NCBI GenBank assembly: GCA_963834705.1
Contig: CAWICV010000001.1
Span: 620,001 to 684,000 of the forward strand
Origin: RYN-230 sp963834705
Lineage (GTDB): Bacteria; Actinomycetota; Actinomycetes; Streptosporangiales; Streptosporangiaceae
Reading direction: 5' to 3'
DNA: 64,000 nucleotides
Shown here: positions 55,154-63,996 of the stretch, in pieces
How positions within the stretch are numbered: position 1 is the stretch's first letter
Layout: each line of letters opens with the position of its first letter
Notes under the pieces: generated by a model
Database searches by the model: none
Seen by the model: the letters and a program-made list of their open reading frames with translations, nothing else
Told to the model about the DNA's origin: nothing
Program-made: the position numbers and the translations under genes

Positions 55154-55858
55154 TCATTGACCCGCAGCTTTCCGCACCACGTCGGCTGAAACTGCGGCCA
55201 GCTTGCGGCGCTCCGACCGGGCCTGGTCGCGCAGTTGCTGGTAGGCCCGGTGCGGGGTCAGCCCCTGCTGGGCGACCAGTACGCCCTTGGCCTGCTCGAT
55301 GACGGCCCGGGTGTTCAGCGCCAGCTGCAGCTGGGCGGCCAGCTGGGACTGCTGCTCGCCCTGCATCATGCTGGCGATCAGCAGCGCGGCCAGGTCGGTC
55401 AGCGCCAGCAGGGCCAGCTCACCCTCAGGCGTCCAGGGATGCCGCTGGTCAGCCAGCACCGCCACCACGCCCACCGCGTCCTGGTTGTAGGGCAGCGGGC
55501 TGGCCAGCACGGCCCGGACCCCGCGGTCCACCGCGGCGGCGGTGAACCGGGGCCAGCGCTGGTCCTGGGTCAGATCCTCCGCGCCGACCAGTTCGTGCTC
55601 CTCGAAGGCCGTGATGCACGGGCCTTCCTGGTGGTATATCTGCAAGTCCTCCAGGTGCTGGAGGCGCTCGTCGGAGACCGCGGCGTTGCGCAGGTGGTGC
55701 TCCCCGTCGGCCAGCATCAGGCCCGCCCCGGACACGCCGAAGATGGCGTGCGTGGTCTGCACGATCTCCTGCATCGCGTCCTCAACGCGCATCTCACCGA
55801 ACCGCAGCCTGCTCAGCTCGGCCAGCGCGGCGCCGAATTCCTGTAGATCGACAGCCAT
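55154..55858 (-). CDS. GAF-ANTAR RNA-binding response regulator
   Basis: 234 residues. A GAF domain at about 20-165 (GAGLMLADGEHHLRNAAVSD; ITAFEEHELVGAEDL; VRAVLASPLPY) precedes an ANTAR domain at about 170-230 (LNTRAVIEQAKGVLVAQQGL; AYQQLRDQARSERRKL). ANTAR proteins act as antiterminators by binding paired hairpins. The GAF input ligand is unknown. It follows the phosphoesterase gene by five bases and may share its transcript. Confidence 0.93.
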   Translation of the reverse strand: MAVDLQEFGAALAELSRLRFGEMRVEDAMQEIVQTTHAIFGVSGAGLMLADGEHHLRNAAVSDERLQHLEDLQIYHQEGPCITAFEEHELVGAEDLTQDQRWPRFTAAAVDRGVRAVLASPLPYNQDAVGVVAVLADQRHPWTPEGELALLALTDLAALLIASMMQGEQQSQLAAQLQLALNTRAVIEQAKGVLVAQQGLTPHRAYQQLRDQARSERRKLAAVSADVVRKAAGQ

Positions 55859-55863
55859 CGCGG

Positions 55864-57321
55864 TTACCAGGAACCCCAGCGCAGCGCCGGCGCGGGCAGC
55901 TCAGGCGGCGTGCTGAAGGCCGGCGGGTGGTCGAAGTCCAGCATGTCCAGCGGCGCTACCGCGGCCGCGTCCCGCGCGGTCAGCGCGGGCAGGTTCCACT
56001 TCACCTCGAGCAGCTTGAGCACCGAGGTGTGGTCGAACGTCTCGCTGGTCAGGTAGCCGGGCCGGGCGTACGGCGAGACCAGCACCGCGGGCACCCGGAA
56101 GCCGTACCGGTCATAGCTCTGCGGCCCGATGTCCAGCCGCTCGACGTTGCGCACATAACCCGGGGCCAGCCGCCGCAGCACCGCGTGCATCCAGGACCGG
56201 CTGAGCACCACGCTGCGGCCGGGCACGTCGTCCGGGGCGGGTGCGGGCGGCGGCGGCACATGGTCGTAGTAGCCGCCGCCCTCGTCGTACAGCCAGATCA
56301 GCAGGGTATTCGGCCAGCCCTTGCCATGCAGCACCGCGTCGGTGACGGCCGCGGCGAAGCTCTCCCCCTTGTGGATATCCTGCGGGTTCTCTTCCGAATA
56401 GGCGGAAAAATCAGGATCCACGATGCTGAACGCCGGCAGCGTGCCAGCCGCGGCGTCGCTGAAGAACTCGTCGGTGCTGCGCACATGCAGCATGTACCGG
56501 GCGATGCCCAGCGGGTAGATGTCCGCGGTGAACTGGATGTCCTTCTGCAGCCCGTCCAGCGAGCCGGGCGCCACCCGGCGCAGCGTGCGCAGCCTGCGCC
56601 GGAGCGCCTTGGTGCGGTGCCGCAGCGCCCGGCCATATCTGGTCCGGCTGCCCGCCACCGGGTGGTAGTTCACCCACGAGATGTTGTGCCTGGTCAGCAA
56701 GTCGAAGATGGTCCCGTTGGCCGGGGAGTCGGCCAGGTCAACCGGCAGATCGTCGATCAGCCCGTTGGCCGTGCCGGAGATCAGGAACCGGCGGTTCGGG
56801 AACGTCGGCCCCAGGCAGGACGAGAACCACCGGTCGGCCAGCGGGAAGGTCCGCGCCAGGCCGTGGTAGAACGGCAGGTCCTGCTCGGTCCAGTAGCCCA
56901 TGGCCGGGGTGGCGTCCTTGCCCGGCATGCACTGCTGGGTGGCGGTGACGAACCCGTCCATCTTCCCGTCGTTCCACTGCAGGTGGCTGGCGTGCCAGCT
57001 CTGCGACGGCGATTCGGCCACCTGGATGGTGCTGGTCAGGTGGTGCGCTGGGACGGACTCGCCCTCGGCGCCGGTGTTGGCTACCTCGGGCGCGCCGTCC
57101 GGGCCGAGCGGGAACCCGTCGCCCCGGCCGGCCAGCATGCCCAGGTAGTTGTCGTAGGAGTGGTTTTCCATCATCAGCACGACGATGTGCTTGAGCTGCG
57201 GCAGCAGGTCCGTCCCGGCGGGCCGGTCCGGCGCGGGGAGCACCCCCGGGCCACCGGTTATCCGCCGAGCTAGCCGGTTCAGCTCACGCTGTTCGAGCCG
57301 GGTCCACACGTCCAGGGCCAC
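55864..57321 (-). CDS. Phospholipase C-type phosphoesterase family protein
   Basis: 485 residues of the phosphoesterase family (bacterial PLC and AcpA-like). Metal-binding motifs are IVVLMMENHSYDNYLGML near 48-65, NYHPVAG, and the C-terminal IWLYDEGGGYYDHVPPP and FDHTSVLKLLEVKW. Unlike many relatives it has no obvious signal peptide or Tat motif, so it may act in the cytoplasm or use another route. Likely substrates are phospholipids or phosphomonoesters. Confidence 0.88.
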   Translation of the reverse strand: MALDVWTRLEQRELNRLARRITGGPGVLPAPDRPAGTDLLPQLKHIVVLMMENHSYDNYLGMLAGRGDGFPLGPDGAPEVANTGAEGESVPAHHLTSTIQVAESPSQSWHASHLQWNDGKMDGFVTATQQCMPGKDATPAMGYWTEQDLPFYHGLARTFPLADRWFSSCLGPTFPNRRFLISGTANGLIDDLPVDLADSPANGTIFDLLTRHNISWVNYHPVAGSRTRYGRALRHRTKALRRRLRTLRRVAPGSLDGLQKDIQFTADIYPLGIARYMLHVRSTDEFFSDAAAGTLPAFSIVDPDFSAYSEENPQDIHKGESFAAAVTDAVLHGKGWPNTLLIWLYDEGGGYYDHVPPPPAPAPDDVPGRSVVLSRSWMHAVLRRLAPGYVRNVERLDIGPQSYDRYGFRVPAVLVSPYARPGYLTSETFDHTSVLKLLEVKWNLPALTARDAAAVAPLDMLDFDHPPAFSTPPELPAPALRWGSW

Positions 57322-57380
57322 CTTCGGAGGGTTGGCAGCAGGGTCAGCCCGCCCTCTTTACCCTCCGGTGGCCAAACCAT

Positions 57381-58262
57381 TCACAACGACCGGGGCACCC
57401 GGACCAGCAGTGCGCCGGGCCGGACGGTGACGCGCAGCTGGCGGGTGCGCCCGATGACCTCGCCGTCGAGTTCCCACAGCTGCGGACGGTCCAGCGCGAC
57501 GTGCAGATCGCGGAACGCGATCCGGGCCACATGGCTGGTCCGGCGGCGGCGCAGGAACACGTCCGCAGCCAGCGCCGTCCAGCCGGCCAGGCCGCGCGCG
57601 GTCAGCACCAGCAGGTCGAGCATCCCGTCGTCCGGCTCGGCGCCGGGCAGCAGCGACACCCCGCCCTGCAGTGTGCCGACGTTGCCGATCAGCACGCTGC
57701 TGGCCCGGCGGCGCAGTACCGGGCCGCCATCCGCCCGCACGCTGGCCCGGACCGGGCGGTCAGCCAGGTGGCGCAGTCCGGACAGCGCGTAGGCGGCCCA
57801 GCCCAGCCGCCGCTTCAGCGGCTCCCCCGTGCTGTCCAGCAGTTCCGCGTCGAAGCCCAGGCCGGCCATGGCCACGAAGGTGCGGCCGTTCGCCGTGCCC
57901 ACGTCGAGCCGCCGGTCGGTGCCGCCGAGGCTGACCGCAAGCGCCTCCTCCAGGCTGAGCGGCAGTCCCAGGTTGCGGGCCAGCAGGTTGCCGGTGCCGG
58001 CCGGGAGCACGCCGAGCGGGACGCCGCTGCCCGCCAGCCCTTCGGCGCACGCGGTGACCGTGCCGTCGCCCCCGCTGGCCAGCACCAGGTCCACCTGAGC
58101 GGCCAGCGCGGCCTCGGCCAGGCCCCGGCCGGTCTCCTCGGGTGTCGTCTCCAGCCACAGCGGTTCGGCCCAGCCGTGCCGGGCCATGGCCGCGCCGACC
58201 ACGGAGCGGAACGCGGGCAGATTCTCGTGCTTGGTGGGGTTGACGATCACGGCAGCTTTCAC
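57381..58262 (-). CDS. Diacylglycerol kinase-family lipid kinase
   Basis: 293 residues. ATP-binding motifs SGGDGTVTACAEGLAG and LPAGTGNLLARNLGLP are at about 65-110. The start GTG at 58262 gives MKAAVIVNPTKHENL, the common N-terminus. The C-terminal beta-sandwich ends GALLVRVPRSL. Candidate substrates include diacylglycerol and sphingosine-like lipids; the family cannot be narrowed by sequence alone. Its neighbour is a phospholipase-like enzyme, which could supply diacylglycerol. Confidence 0.9.
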   Translation of the reverse strand: MKAAVIVNPTKHENLPAFRSVVGAAMARHGWAEPLWLETTPEETGRGLAEAALAAQVDLVLASGGDGTVTACAEGLAGSGVPLGVLPAGTGNLLARNLGLPLSLEEALAVSLGGTDRRLDVGTANGRTFVAMAGLGFDAELLDSTGEPLKRRLGWAAYALSGLRHLADRPVRASVRADGGPVLRRRASSVLIGNVGTLQGGVSLLPGAEPDDGMLDLLVLTARGLAGWTALAADVFLRRRRTSHVARIAFRDLHVALDRPQLWELDGEVIGRTRQLRVTVRPGALLVRVPRSL

Positions 58263-58369
58263 GGCAGGCCTGCCGCCCGGGGGAACCATGGCGCAGAGCA
58301 TATTGGGTGCCGGCCTGGCGTAGGCTTCGTGCCGGTGTGATGGGCGGACTGGGAGGCTGGGGCGCAGGA

Positions 58370-59209
58370 ATGACCGCAGGGACAACGACCGGGCCCGGGC
58401 TGCGCGGGCAGGGGCCGCTGGACGTGCTGGCCTGGCCGTCGCTCGATGCCCTGGATCTGGACGCGGTGATGACCACCCGGCACGGCGGGGTGTCCACGGC
58501 GGGCTACGCGTCGCTGAACCTGGCGCTGCACGTCGGCGACGAGCCAGGCGCGGTGCTGGAGAACCGGCGCCGGGTCGCCGCCGCGCTCGGCGCGGACCTG
58601 GGCGACTTCGTGTTCTGCGACCAGTCGCACGGCAACCACGTGGCCACCGTGACCGCCGCCGACCGTGGCCGGGGCACGCTGCGCCGGGCCGACTCGATCG
58701 TGCAGACCGACGCCGTGGTCACCCGGGACCCGGGCACGGTCCTGGTCGTGCTGGTCGCGGACTGCGTGCCGATCATCCTGGTCAACCCGGAGGCCCAGGT
58801 GCTGGGCTGCGTGCACGCGGGCTGGCGGGGCACGGTGGCCGGGGTGACCGGGGCGGCCATGCACGCGATGCGGTCGCTGGGCGCCCGGCCGGAGCGGATG
58901 CTGGCCGCGGTCGGCCCGGCCGTGGCCGCGGACCGCTACCAGGTCGGCCCGGACGTCGCGTCCGCCGCCGGCCGGTACTTCGGCAGCCTGGACGGCATCA
59001 TGAGGCCGGACGGGCCCGGCCGGTGGCTGTTCGACCTGCCCGCGGCGAACCGGCGCATCCTGCGCGAATCCGGCGTGCCGGACCGCCAGATCATGGACTC
59101 CGGCCTGGCCACCGGGCAGCGGGACGGGCTGTTCTTCAGCGACCGGGAAGAACGCCCGTCCGGCCGGTTCGGCGCCGTGGCCCGGCTGCGGCCGCGGGAG
59201 GGCGGATGA
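58370..59209 (+). CDS. pgeF: Peptidoglycan editing factor PgeF (YfiH / laccase-domain)
   Basis: 279 residues from ATG 58370 (58340 possible). Zinc-ligand and active-site motifs are CDQSHGNHV, VADCVPIILV and GCVHAGWRGTVAG, with RMLAAVGPAVAADRYQV after. In Escherichia coli the family corrects misincorporated amino acids in UDP-MurNAc precursors; others are purine nucleoside phosphorylases or hydrolases. Here the stop overlaps the murL start (ATGA), linking it to precursor synthesis. Confidence 0.9.
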   Translation: MTAGTTTGPGLRGQGPLDVLAWPSLDALDLDAVMTTRHGGVSTAGYASLNLALHVGDEPGAVLENRRRVAAALGADLGDFVFCDQSHGNHVATVTAADRGRGTLRRADSIVQTDAVVTRDPGTVLVVLVADCVPIILVNPEAQVLGCVHAGWRGTVAGVTGAAMHAMRSLGARPERMLAAVGPAVAADRYQVGPDVASAAGRYFGSLDGIMRPDGPGRWLFDLPAANRRILRESGVPDRQIMDSGLATGQRDGLFFSDREERPSGRFGAVARLRPREGG

Positions 59210-60519
59210 GCATGGCGCCGCCGTTCCGCTACGACGGCTATCAGCTTGACCCGGCACAAAACGTGCTGACCTGCCACTACTCCCTCGGCGAGCGGCGGTT
59301 CGCGGAGCGGGTCGGCTTCCCGGGCGGCGGGAACTGGGCCGCCCCGGCGGTGGCCGCGGCGGCCCGGCTGATCTTCCTGCTGGCCGGCGTGTCCTACTAC
59401 AAGACGGCCGCGCCCGGCGTCATCGACCTGGGTGACACCGCGGTCACCGACGCCGAGCGCGCGTTCCTGACCGGCTTCTACCTCGATGGCCTGGGCGAGT
59501 TCGGCTACCGCAACGGGCTGGACCTGTCCGGGCTGCGCATCGAGGGCCGCTCGGCGCGAAGCGGCGATCGGGGGGTTCCCGCGGCGGTGAGCCGCCGCTC
59601 GGCGCGAAGCGGCGATCGGGGGGTTCCGGGGGGTCGTCCCCCCGGGCCAGCACGGCCCCTGGTGCCATTCGGCGGCGGCATCGACTCGATCGTCACGGTT
59701 GACCTGGTCCGGCAGCACGCCGCGGCGTCATTGTTCATCGTGGGCCGGCCCGGAGACCGGTTCGCGGCCATCGAGGCGCCCGCCGCGGTCACCGGGCTGC
59801 CCATCGTCCGGGCTGAGCGGGAAATCGACCCGCAGCTGCTCCGGTCCAGAGAACTTGGCTTTCTTAACGGCCACGTCCCGGTGACCGGGATCATCTCGGC
59901 CATCGCCGTCATGGCCGCGGCGCTGGACGGGCGGGACGCGGTGGTGATGTCCAACGAGTGGTCCGCATCCATCCCCACGCTGGAAGACCACGGCCGGGCC
60001 ATCAACCACCAGTACTCGAAGAGCGCGGCGTTCGAAGCAGCGTTCCGGTCAGTGCTGGCCCAGGCTGATCCTGGCCTCCCGGACTACTTCTCCGCGCTGC
60101 GGCCGTTCAGCGAGCTGTGGGTGGCCCAGCGGTTCGCCCGGCTGACCCAGTACCACAGCACGTTCCGCAGCTGTAATCGCGCGTTCCACATCGACCCGGA
60201 GCGCCGCCTCGGTCACTGGTGCGGGCAGTGCGACAAGTGCTGCTTCATCGACCTGATCCTGGCGCCGTTCCTGGCTCCGGCCGGGCTGGACCGGATCTTC
60301 GGCGGCCGGGAGCCGCTGGCCGACCCGGACCCGCACGGCGAGCTGGCCGGCCGGTTCCGAACCCTGCTCGGCACGTCGCCCGCCAGCAAGCCGTTCGAGT
60401 GCGTCGGCGAGGTCAGCGAGTGCCGGGCCGCCGCGACGGCGGCCGCGGCGCGGCCGGACCGGGCCGGCGGCAAGCTGCTCCAGGCGCTGGCCGGCGAGCT
60501 GGCCGGCCGCCCGAGCTGA
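59206..60519 (+). CDS. murL: UDP-MurNAc-L-Ala-L-Glu epimerase MurL, with repeat-derived insertion
   Basis: 437 residues. MurL converts the L-Glu added by MurD2 to D-Glu, an alternative route to D-Glu in peptidoglycan first described in Xanthomonas. The P-loop-like GGGIDSIV is at 156-163; other marks are SNEWSASIPT, HQYSKSAAFE, FRSCNRAFHID and the Cys cluster HWCGQCDKCCF. Residues about 114-150 are an in-frame insertion made of dispersed repeat sequence (RSARSGDRGVP twice, then GGRPPGP). ATG 59206 follows GGGAGGGCGG. Confidence 0.9.
   Translation: MSMAPPFRYDGYQLDPAQNVLTCHYSLGERRFAERVGFPGGGNWAAPAVAAAARLIFLLAGVSYYKTAAPGVIDLGDTAVTDAERAFLTGFYLDGLGEFGYRNGLDLSGLRIEGRSARSGDRGVPAAVSRRSARSGDRGVPGGRPPGPARPLVPFGGGIDSIVTVDLVRQHAAASLFIVGRPGDRFAAIEAPAAVTGLPIVRAEREIDPQLLRSRELGFLNGHVPVTGIISAIAVMAAALDGRDAVVMSNEWSASIPTLEDHGRAINHQYSKSAAFEAAFRSVLAQADPGLPDYFSALRPFSELWVAQRFARLTQYHSTFRSCNRAFHIDPERRLGHWCGQCDKCCFIDLILAPFLAPAGLDRIFGGREPLADPDPHGELAGRFRTLLGTSPASKPFECVGEVSECRAAATAAAARPDRAGGKLLQALAGELAGRPS
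59551..59646 (+). repeat. 48-bp dispersed repeat copy 2 plus partial copy, in frame inside murL
   Basis: A 29-bp partial copy at 59551-59579 and a full copy at 59599-59646, both beginning tcggcgcgaagcggcgatcg. The full copy ends in a perfect hairpin ccgggggg-tcgt-ccccccgg (59626-59645). It matches the copy at 20417-20464 in reverse orientation. Confidence 0.88.
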
Positions 60520-60567
60520 CCCCCGCGGCGGACCTGCTCCGCCCGCTCAGTGCGCACTTCATCCCGG

Positions 60568-62003
60568 ATGCGTATGCGGCCGACGATCTCCTGGTCTGAG
60601 CTGCGCGGCGCGTCGGTCGGCGTGTGGGGCCTCGGCGTCGAGGGCCTGGCCAACGTGCGCAAGCTGAGCACGCTCGGGGTCACCCCGGTGCTGGTGGACG
60701 ACCAGCCGCCGGCCGGCGGTGCGGCGGGCCGCCCGGTGCTGGCCACCGCGGACGGCGGCCTGGCCGCGCTGGCCCGCTGCGACGTGGTGGTGAAGTCGCC
60801 CGGGATCAGCCGCTACCGGGACGACCTGCGGCAGCTCGAAGCGGGCGGTGTCCCGGTGGCCGGCGGCCTTGGGCTGTGGCTGCAGGAAGCCCCGCGGGAC
60901 CGGGTGGTGTGCGTCACCGGGACCAAGGGCAAGAGCAGCACCACCGCCATCGCTGGGCACCTGCTGACCCGGCTGGGCTACCGGTGCATGATCGGCGGCA
61001 ACATCGGCCAGCCGCCCTGGGACCCGGCCCAGGACACGCCTGCCCAAACCATGCCTGCCCAAACCACGCCGCCCAATGCACGCCGGCCCAAAGCACCGTG
61101 ACCGGGGGCGCTACAGCCGGGAGCACGGGCTGGGACTACTGGGTCATCGAGACGTCCAGCTACCAGGCCACCGACCTGCCCTGCTCGCCGCCGGTCGTCG
61201 CGGTCACCTCGCTGCACCCCGATCACCTGCCCTGGCACGGCGGCGACGTCGAGGCCTACTACCGGGACAAGCTGTCCGCGTGCAGCCAGCCTGGGGCCGA
61301 CCTGACCGTAGCCAACGGGGACAGCGACCTGCTCCACGAGCGGCGGCAGCTGCTCGGGCCGCGGGTGGACTGGGTCCGGGCCGGCGATGACCCGGCGGCG
61401 GACTGGATGCAGCCACTCGGCCTGCTCGGCACGCACAGCCGGCGCAACGCGCTGATCGCCCGGGCCTGCCTGCGCGCGCTCGGCGTGCCGGAGGCAGGTG
61501 ACGACGGCGCGCTGCGCGCCGCGGCGGCCGGCTTCGCCGCGCTGGGCAGCCGGCTGCAGGTGATCGGCACGGTGGGCGGGGTCACGTTCGTGGACGACAG
61601 CCTGTCCACCAACGTGCTGCCCACGCTGGCCGGGCTGGACGCCTTCCCCGGCCGCCGGGTCGCGCTGATCGCGGGCGGCCAGGACCGCGGCATCGACTAC
61701 CAGCCGCTGGCGGCCGGCCTGGCCGGCCGGGCGGCGCCCACCCTGGTGCTGGCGGTGCCGGACAGCGGCCCGCGGATCCGGGCCGCCATCGAGGCCGCCC
61801 CGGCCGGCGCCGTCGAGGTGGTGTCCTGCGGCGACCTGGACAGCGCGGTCAGCCAGGGCTTCCACTGGGCCGGGCCGGACGGGGTGGTGCTGCTCTCCCC
61901 GGCCGCGCCGAGCTTCGGCCAGTTCCGCGACTACCGCGACCGGGGCGACGCGTTCGCCCGGGCCATGAAGGCCTGCACGCTGCGGCCCGGAACCGGTGAC
62001 TGA
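60568..62003 (+). CDS. murD2: MurD2-type UDP-MurNAc-L-Ala L-glutamate ligase, frameshifted in a tandem repeat
   Basis: About 478 residues if read through. The ATP loop VTGTKGKSSTTAIAG lies near 118; downstream motifs are DYWVIETSSYQATDL, VAVTSLHPDHLPWHG and FVDDSLSTNVLPTL, then LIAGGQDRG. The first frame stops at 61101. The rest reads in the next frame to 62003. The break is at 61066-61079, where one unit of a 15-bp repeat is 14 bp long; restoring that base gives a continuous TPAQT/TPAQC/TPAQS linker. The start is uncertain (ATG 60568 or 60574). Confidence 0.85.
61036..61094 (+). repeat. 15-bp tandem repeat carrying the murD2 frameshift
   Basis: Units 61036-61050 and 61051-61065 (acgcctgcccaaacc type), a 14-bp unit 61066-61079 lacking one t, and a fourth unit 61080-61094. 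In the intact frame it encodes TPAQT, MPAQT, TPAQC, TPAQS in a loop between the ATP-binding and central parts. Confidence 0.92.
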
Positions 62004-63336
62004 CCCGGCCGTCCTGCGGGCACTGGCCGGGGTGGTCGGCCCGGGACACGTGCTCACCGGGGACGCGGCGGCGGGCTACGGCACCGACTGGACCGGCCGG
62101 TTCAGCGGCCAGCCGGCCGCGGTGCTCCGGCCGCGGAACACCGAGCAGGTGGCCGCCGTGCTCGCGCTGTGCACTGATGCGGGCCTGCCGGTGGTGCCGC
62201 AGGGCGGCAACACCGGCCTGGTCGGCGGCGGTGTTCCGCGCCATGGCGAGCTCGTGCTCAGCCTGGCCCGGCTCACCGGGCTCGGCCCGGCCGACCTGGA
62301 CGCGGGCCAGGTCACCGCCGGGGCCGGCGTCACCCTGGAACAGGTCGCGGACGCCGCGGCCGGGCTGGACCTGGGCGTCCTGATCGCCAGCCGGGGCAGC
62401 GCCACCGTCGGCGGCGCGATCGCGGCCAACGCGGGCGGGCTGCGCGTGCTGCGCTACGGGCCGATGCGCGCCCAGTTGCGCGGCATCGAGGCCGTGCTGT
62501 CCGACGGCACCGTGCTGTCCCACCTGGCCGGGCTGGCCAAGGACAACACCGGGTACGACTACCCGGCGCTGCTGGCCGGCTCGGAAGGCACCCTGGCCGT
62601 GATCACCCAGGCCCGGCTCCGGCTGGTGCCGCGGCCCCGCGGCCTGGTCACCGTGCTGGCCGGGCTGGCCGGCCCGGCTGAGGTGCACGCCCTGGCCCGG
62701 CGGGCAGTGACCGGGGTGCCCGGCCTGCTGTCCGCCGAGTTCTGCACCGCGGCCGGCCTGGACATCCTGGCCGGCCGGGCCGGGCTGCCCGCGCCGCCGC
62801 TGGCCCGCCCGGCGCCCTGCTACCTGCTGCTGGAAGCGGCCGGCCCGGGCGCGCTGGATGACCTGGCCGGGCTGGCCGGGGACCTGGACGCCGCGGTGGC
62901 CGAGTCCACGGCCGACCGGGCCCGGCTGTGGGCGTACCGGGAGCGCCAGCCCGAGGCGGCCGGCTTCCTGGGCACCCCGATCAAGCTGGATGTGGCCGTG
63001 CCCGCCGCACGCTGGGTCCAACTGGCCAGCGAAGTGGCCGGGGTGGTGGCGGCGGCCGATCCGGCCGCCAGGGTAATCACATTCGGCCATGTCGCCGACG
63101 GCAACCTGCACGTGAACATCGTCCCGGCCGGCCCGGCGGACGGCCGGCACGAGGACGCGGTGTTCTCCTTCGTCGCGTCGCTGGGCGGCTCGATCTCGGC
63201 CGAGCACGGCATCGGCGCGCTCAAGGCACGCTGGCTGCCGCTGGCCCGGTCAGCGGCCGAGCGGGGCCTGTTCACCCGGATCCGCGCCGCGTTCGACCCG
63301 GCCGGCACGCTGAACCCGCACGTGCTGCCGCGCTGA
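61996..63336 (+). CDS. FAD-binding oxidase/dehydrogenase (GlcD / D-2-hydroxyacid type)
   Basis: 446 residues. The FAD-binding PCMH-type domain shows VPQGGNTGLVGGGVP at about 58-72 and GAIAANAGGLRVLRYG near 141-156. The C-terminal cap ends with FGHVADGNLHVNIVP and SAEHGIGALKARWL, which hold the catalytic His residues. It oxidises 2-hydroxyacids, perhaps D-2-hydroxyglutarate or D-lactate. The GTG at 61996 overlaps the murD2 stop by eight bases. Its 3' end overlaps the convergent membrane protein. Confidence 0.92.
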   Translation: MTDPAVLRALAGVVGPGHVLTGDAAAGYGTDWTGRFSGQPAAVLRPRNTEQVAAVLALCTDAGLPVVPQGGNTGLVGGGVPRHGELVLSLARLTGLGPADLDAGQVTAGAGVTLEQVADAAAGLDLGVLIASRGSATVGGAIAANAGGLRVLRYGPMRAQLRGIEAVLSDGTVLSHLAGLAKDNTGYDYPALLAGSEGTLAVITQARLRLVPRPRGLVTVLAGLAGPAEVHALARRAVTGVPGLLSAEFCTAAGLDILAGRAGLPAPPLARPAPCYLLLEAAGPGALDDLAGLAGDLDAAVAESTADRARLWAYRERQPEAAGFLGTPIKLDVAVPAARWVQLASEVAGVVAAADPAARVITFGHVADGNLHVNIVPAGPADGRHEDAVFSFVASLGGSISAEHGIGALKARWLPLARSAAERGLFTRIRAAFDPAGTLNPHVLPR

Positions 63337-63996
63337 GCCGCGGTCTCGCAGCCAGCGCGCGCCGAGCAGCCGGTTCAGCCCGGCGAACTGGTAGTAGATG
63401 TTGGTGACGATCTGGATCACCACGAACGTCACCGGGTACAGCGCCCCGCCCAGGCCGGGCACCGCGTCGACCGGCAGCGTGTAGGCCATCACCACCCGGA
63501 TGACCGCGTCGGCCAGCAGGGCCAGCCCCCAGATCACCGTGGACACCCGCCAGATCCGGCGGAATCGTGGCTCGGCGTCCCACAGCGCGTCCCAGTCCCG
63601 CACCGCGAACGCGCGCCGGCCCTCCATGAGCGGCCGGGCGAACAGGAACGCGGCCGGGCGGCGGGCGCCCAGGCTGGCCAGGAACCAGATTCCCCACACG
63701 CTGGTGATCAGGCCGTCCTTGGCCAGCAGGAACCGCGGGCTGTGCGAGACGACCGAGATGATCAGCGAGGCGACCATCGTGCCCAGCACCAGCAGCGCGA
63801 TCATGTTGGCCCGCCGCTGCCGGATCAGCACCCAGGCCGCGCTGGTCGCCGGGATGACTGCGCCGATGGCCAGCGCCTGCAGGCTGGACAGCCCGGCGGC
63901 GCGCAGCCCGTAGTAGAGCGCGATCGGCGCCGCGATGTCGAAGACCAGGGCCGCGGCCTGGCGGCGCAGGCTGGCCGGCCGGCCCGACCCGGTCAT
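63250..63996 (-). CDS. VC0807-like multi-pass membrane protein
   Basis: 248 residues with about six hydrophobic segments (AAALVFDIAAPIALYYGLRA; ALAIGAVIPATSAAWVLI; MIALLVLGTMVASLIISVV; LITSVWGIWFLASLG; and two more). The C-terminal 40 residues are Arg-rich and lie inside the 87-bp region that overlaps the convergent FAD oxidase gene, so they are probably evolutionarily recent. Function unknown. Confidence 0.75.
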   Translation of the reverse strand: MTGSGRPASLRRQAAALVFDIAAPIALYYGLRAAGLSSLQALAIGAVIPATSAAWVLIRQRRANMIALLVLGTMVASLIISVVSHSPRFLLAKDGLITSVWGIWFLASLGARRPAAFLFARPLMEGRRAFAVRDWDALWDAEPRFRRIWRVSTVIWGLALLADAVIRVVMAYTLPVDAVPGLGGALYPVTFVVIQIVTNIYYQFAGLNRLLGARWLRDRGSARQHVRVQRAGRVERGADPGEQAPLGR

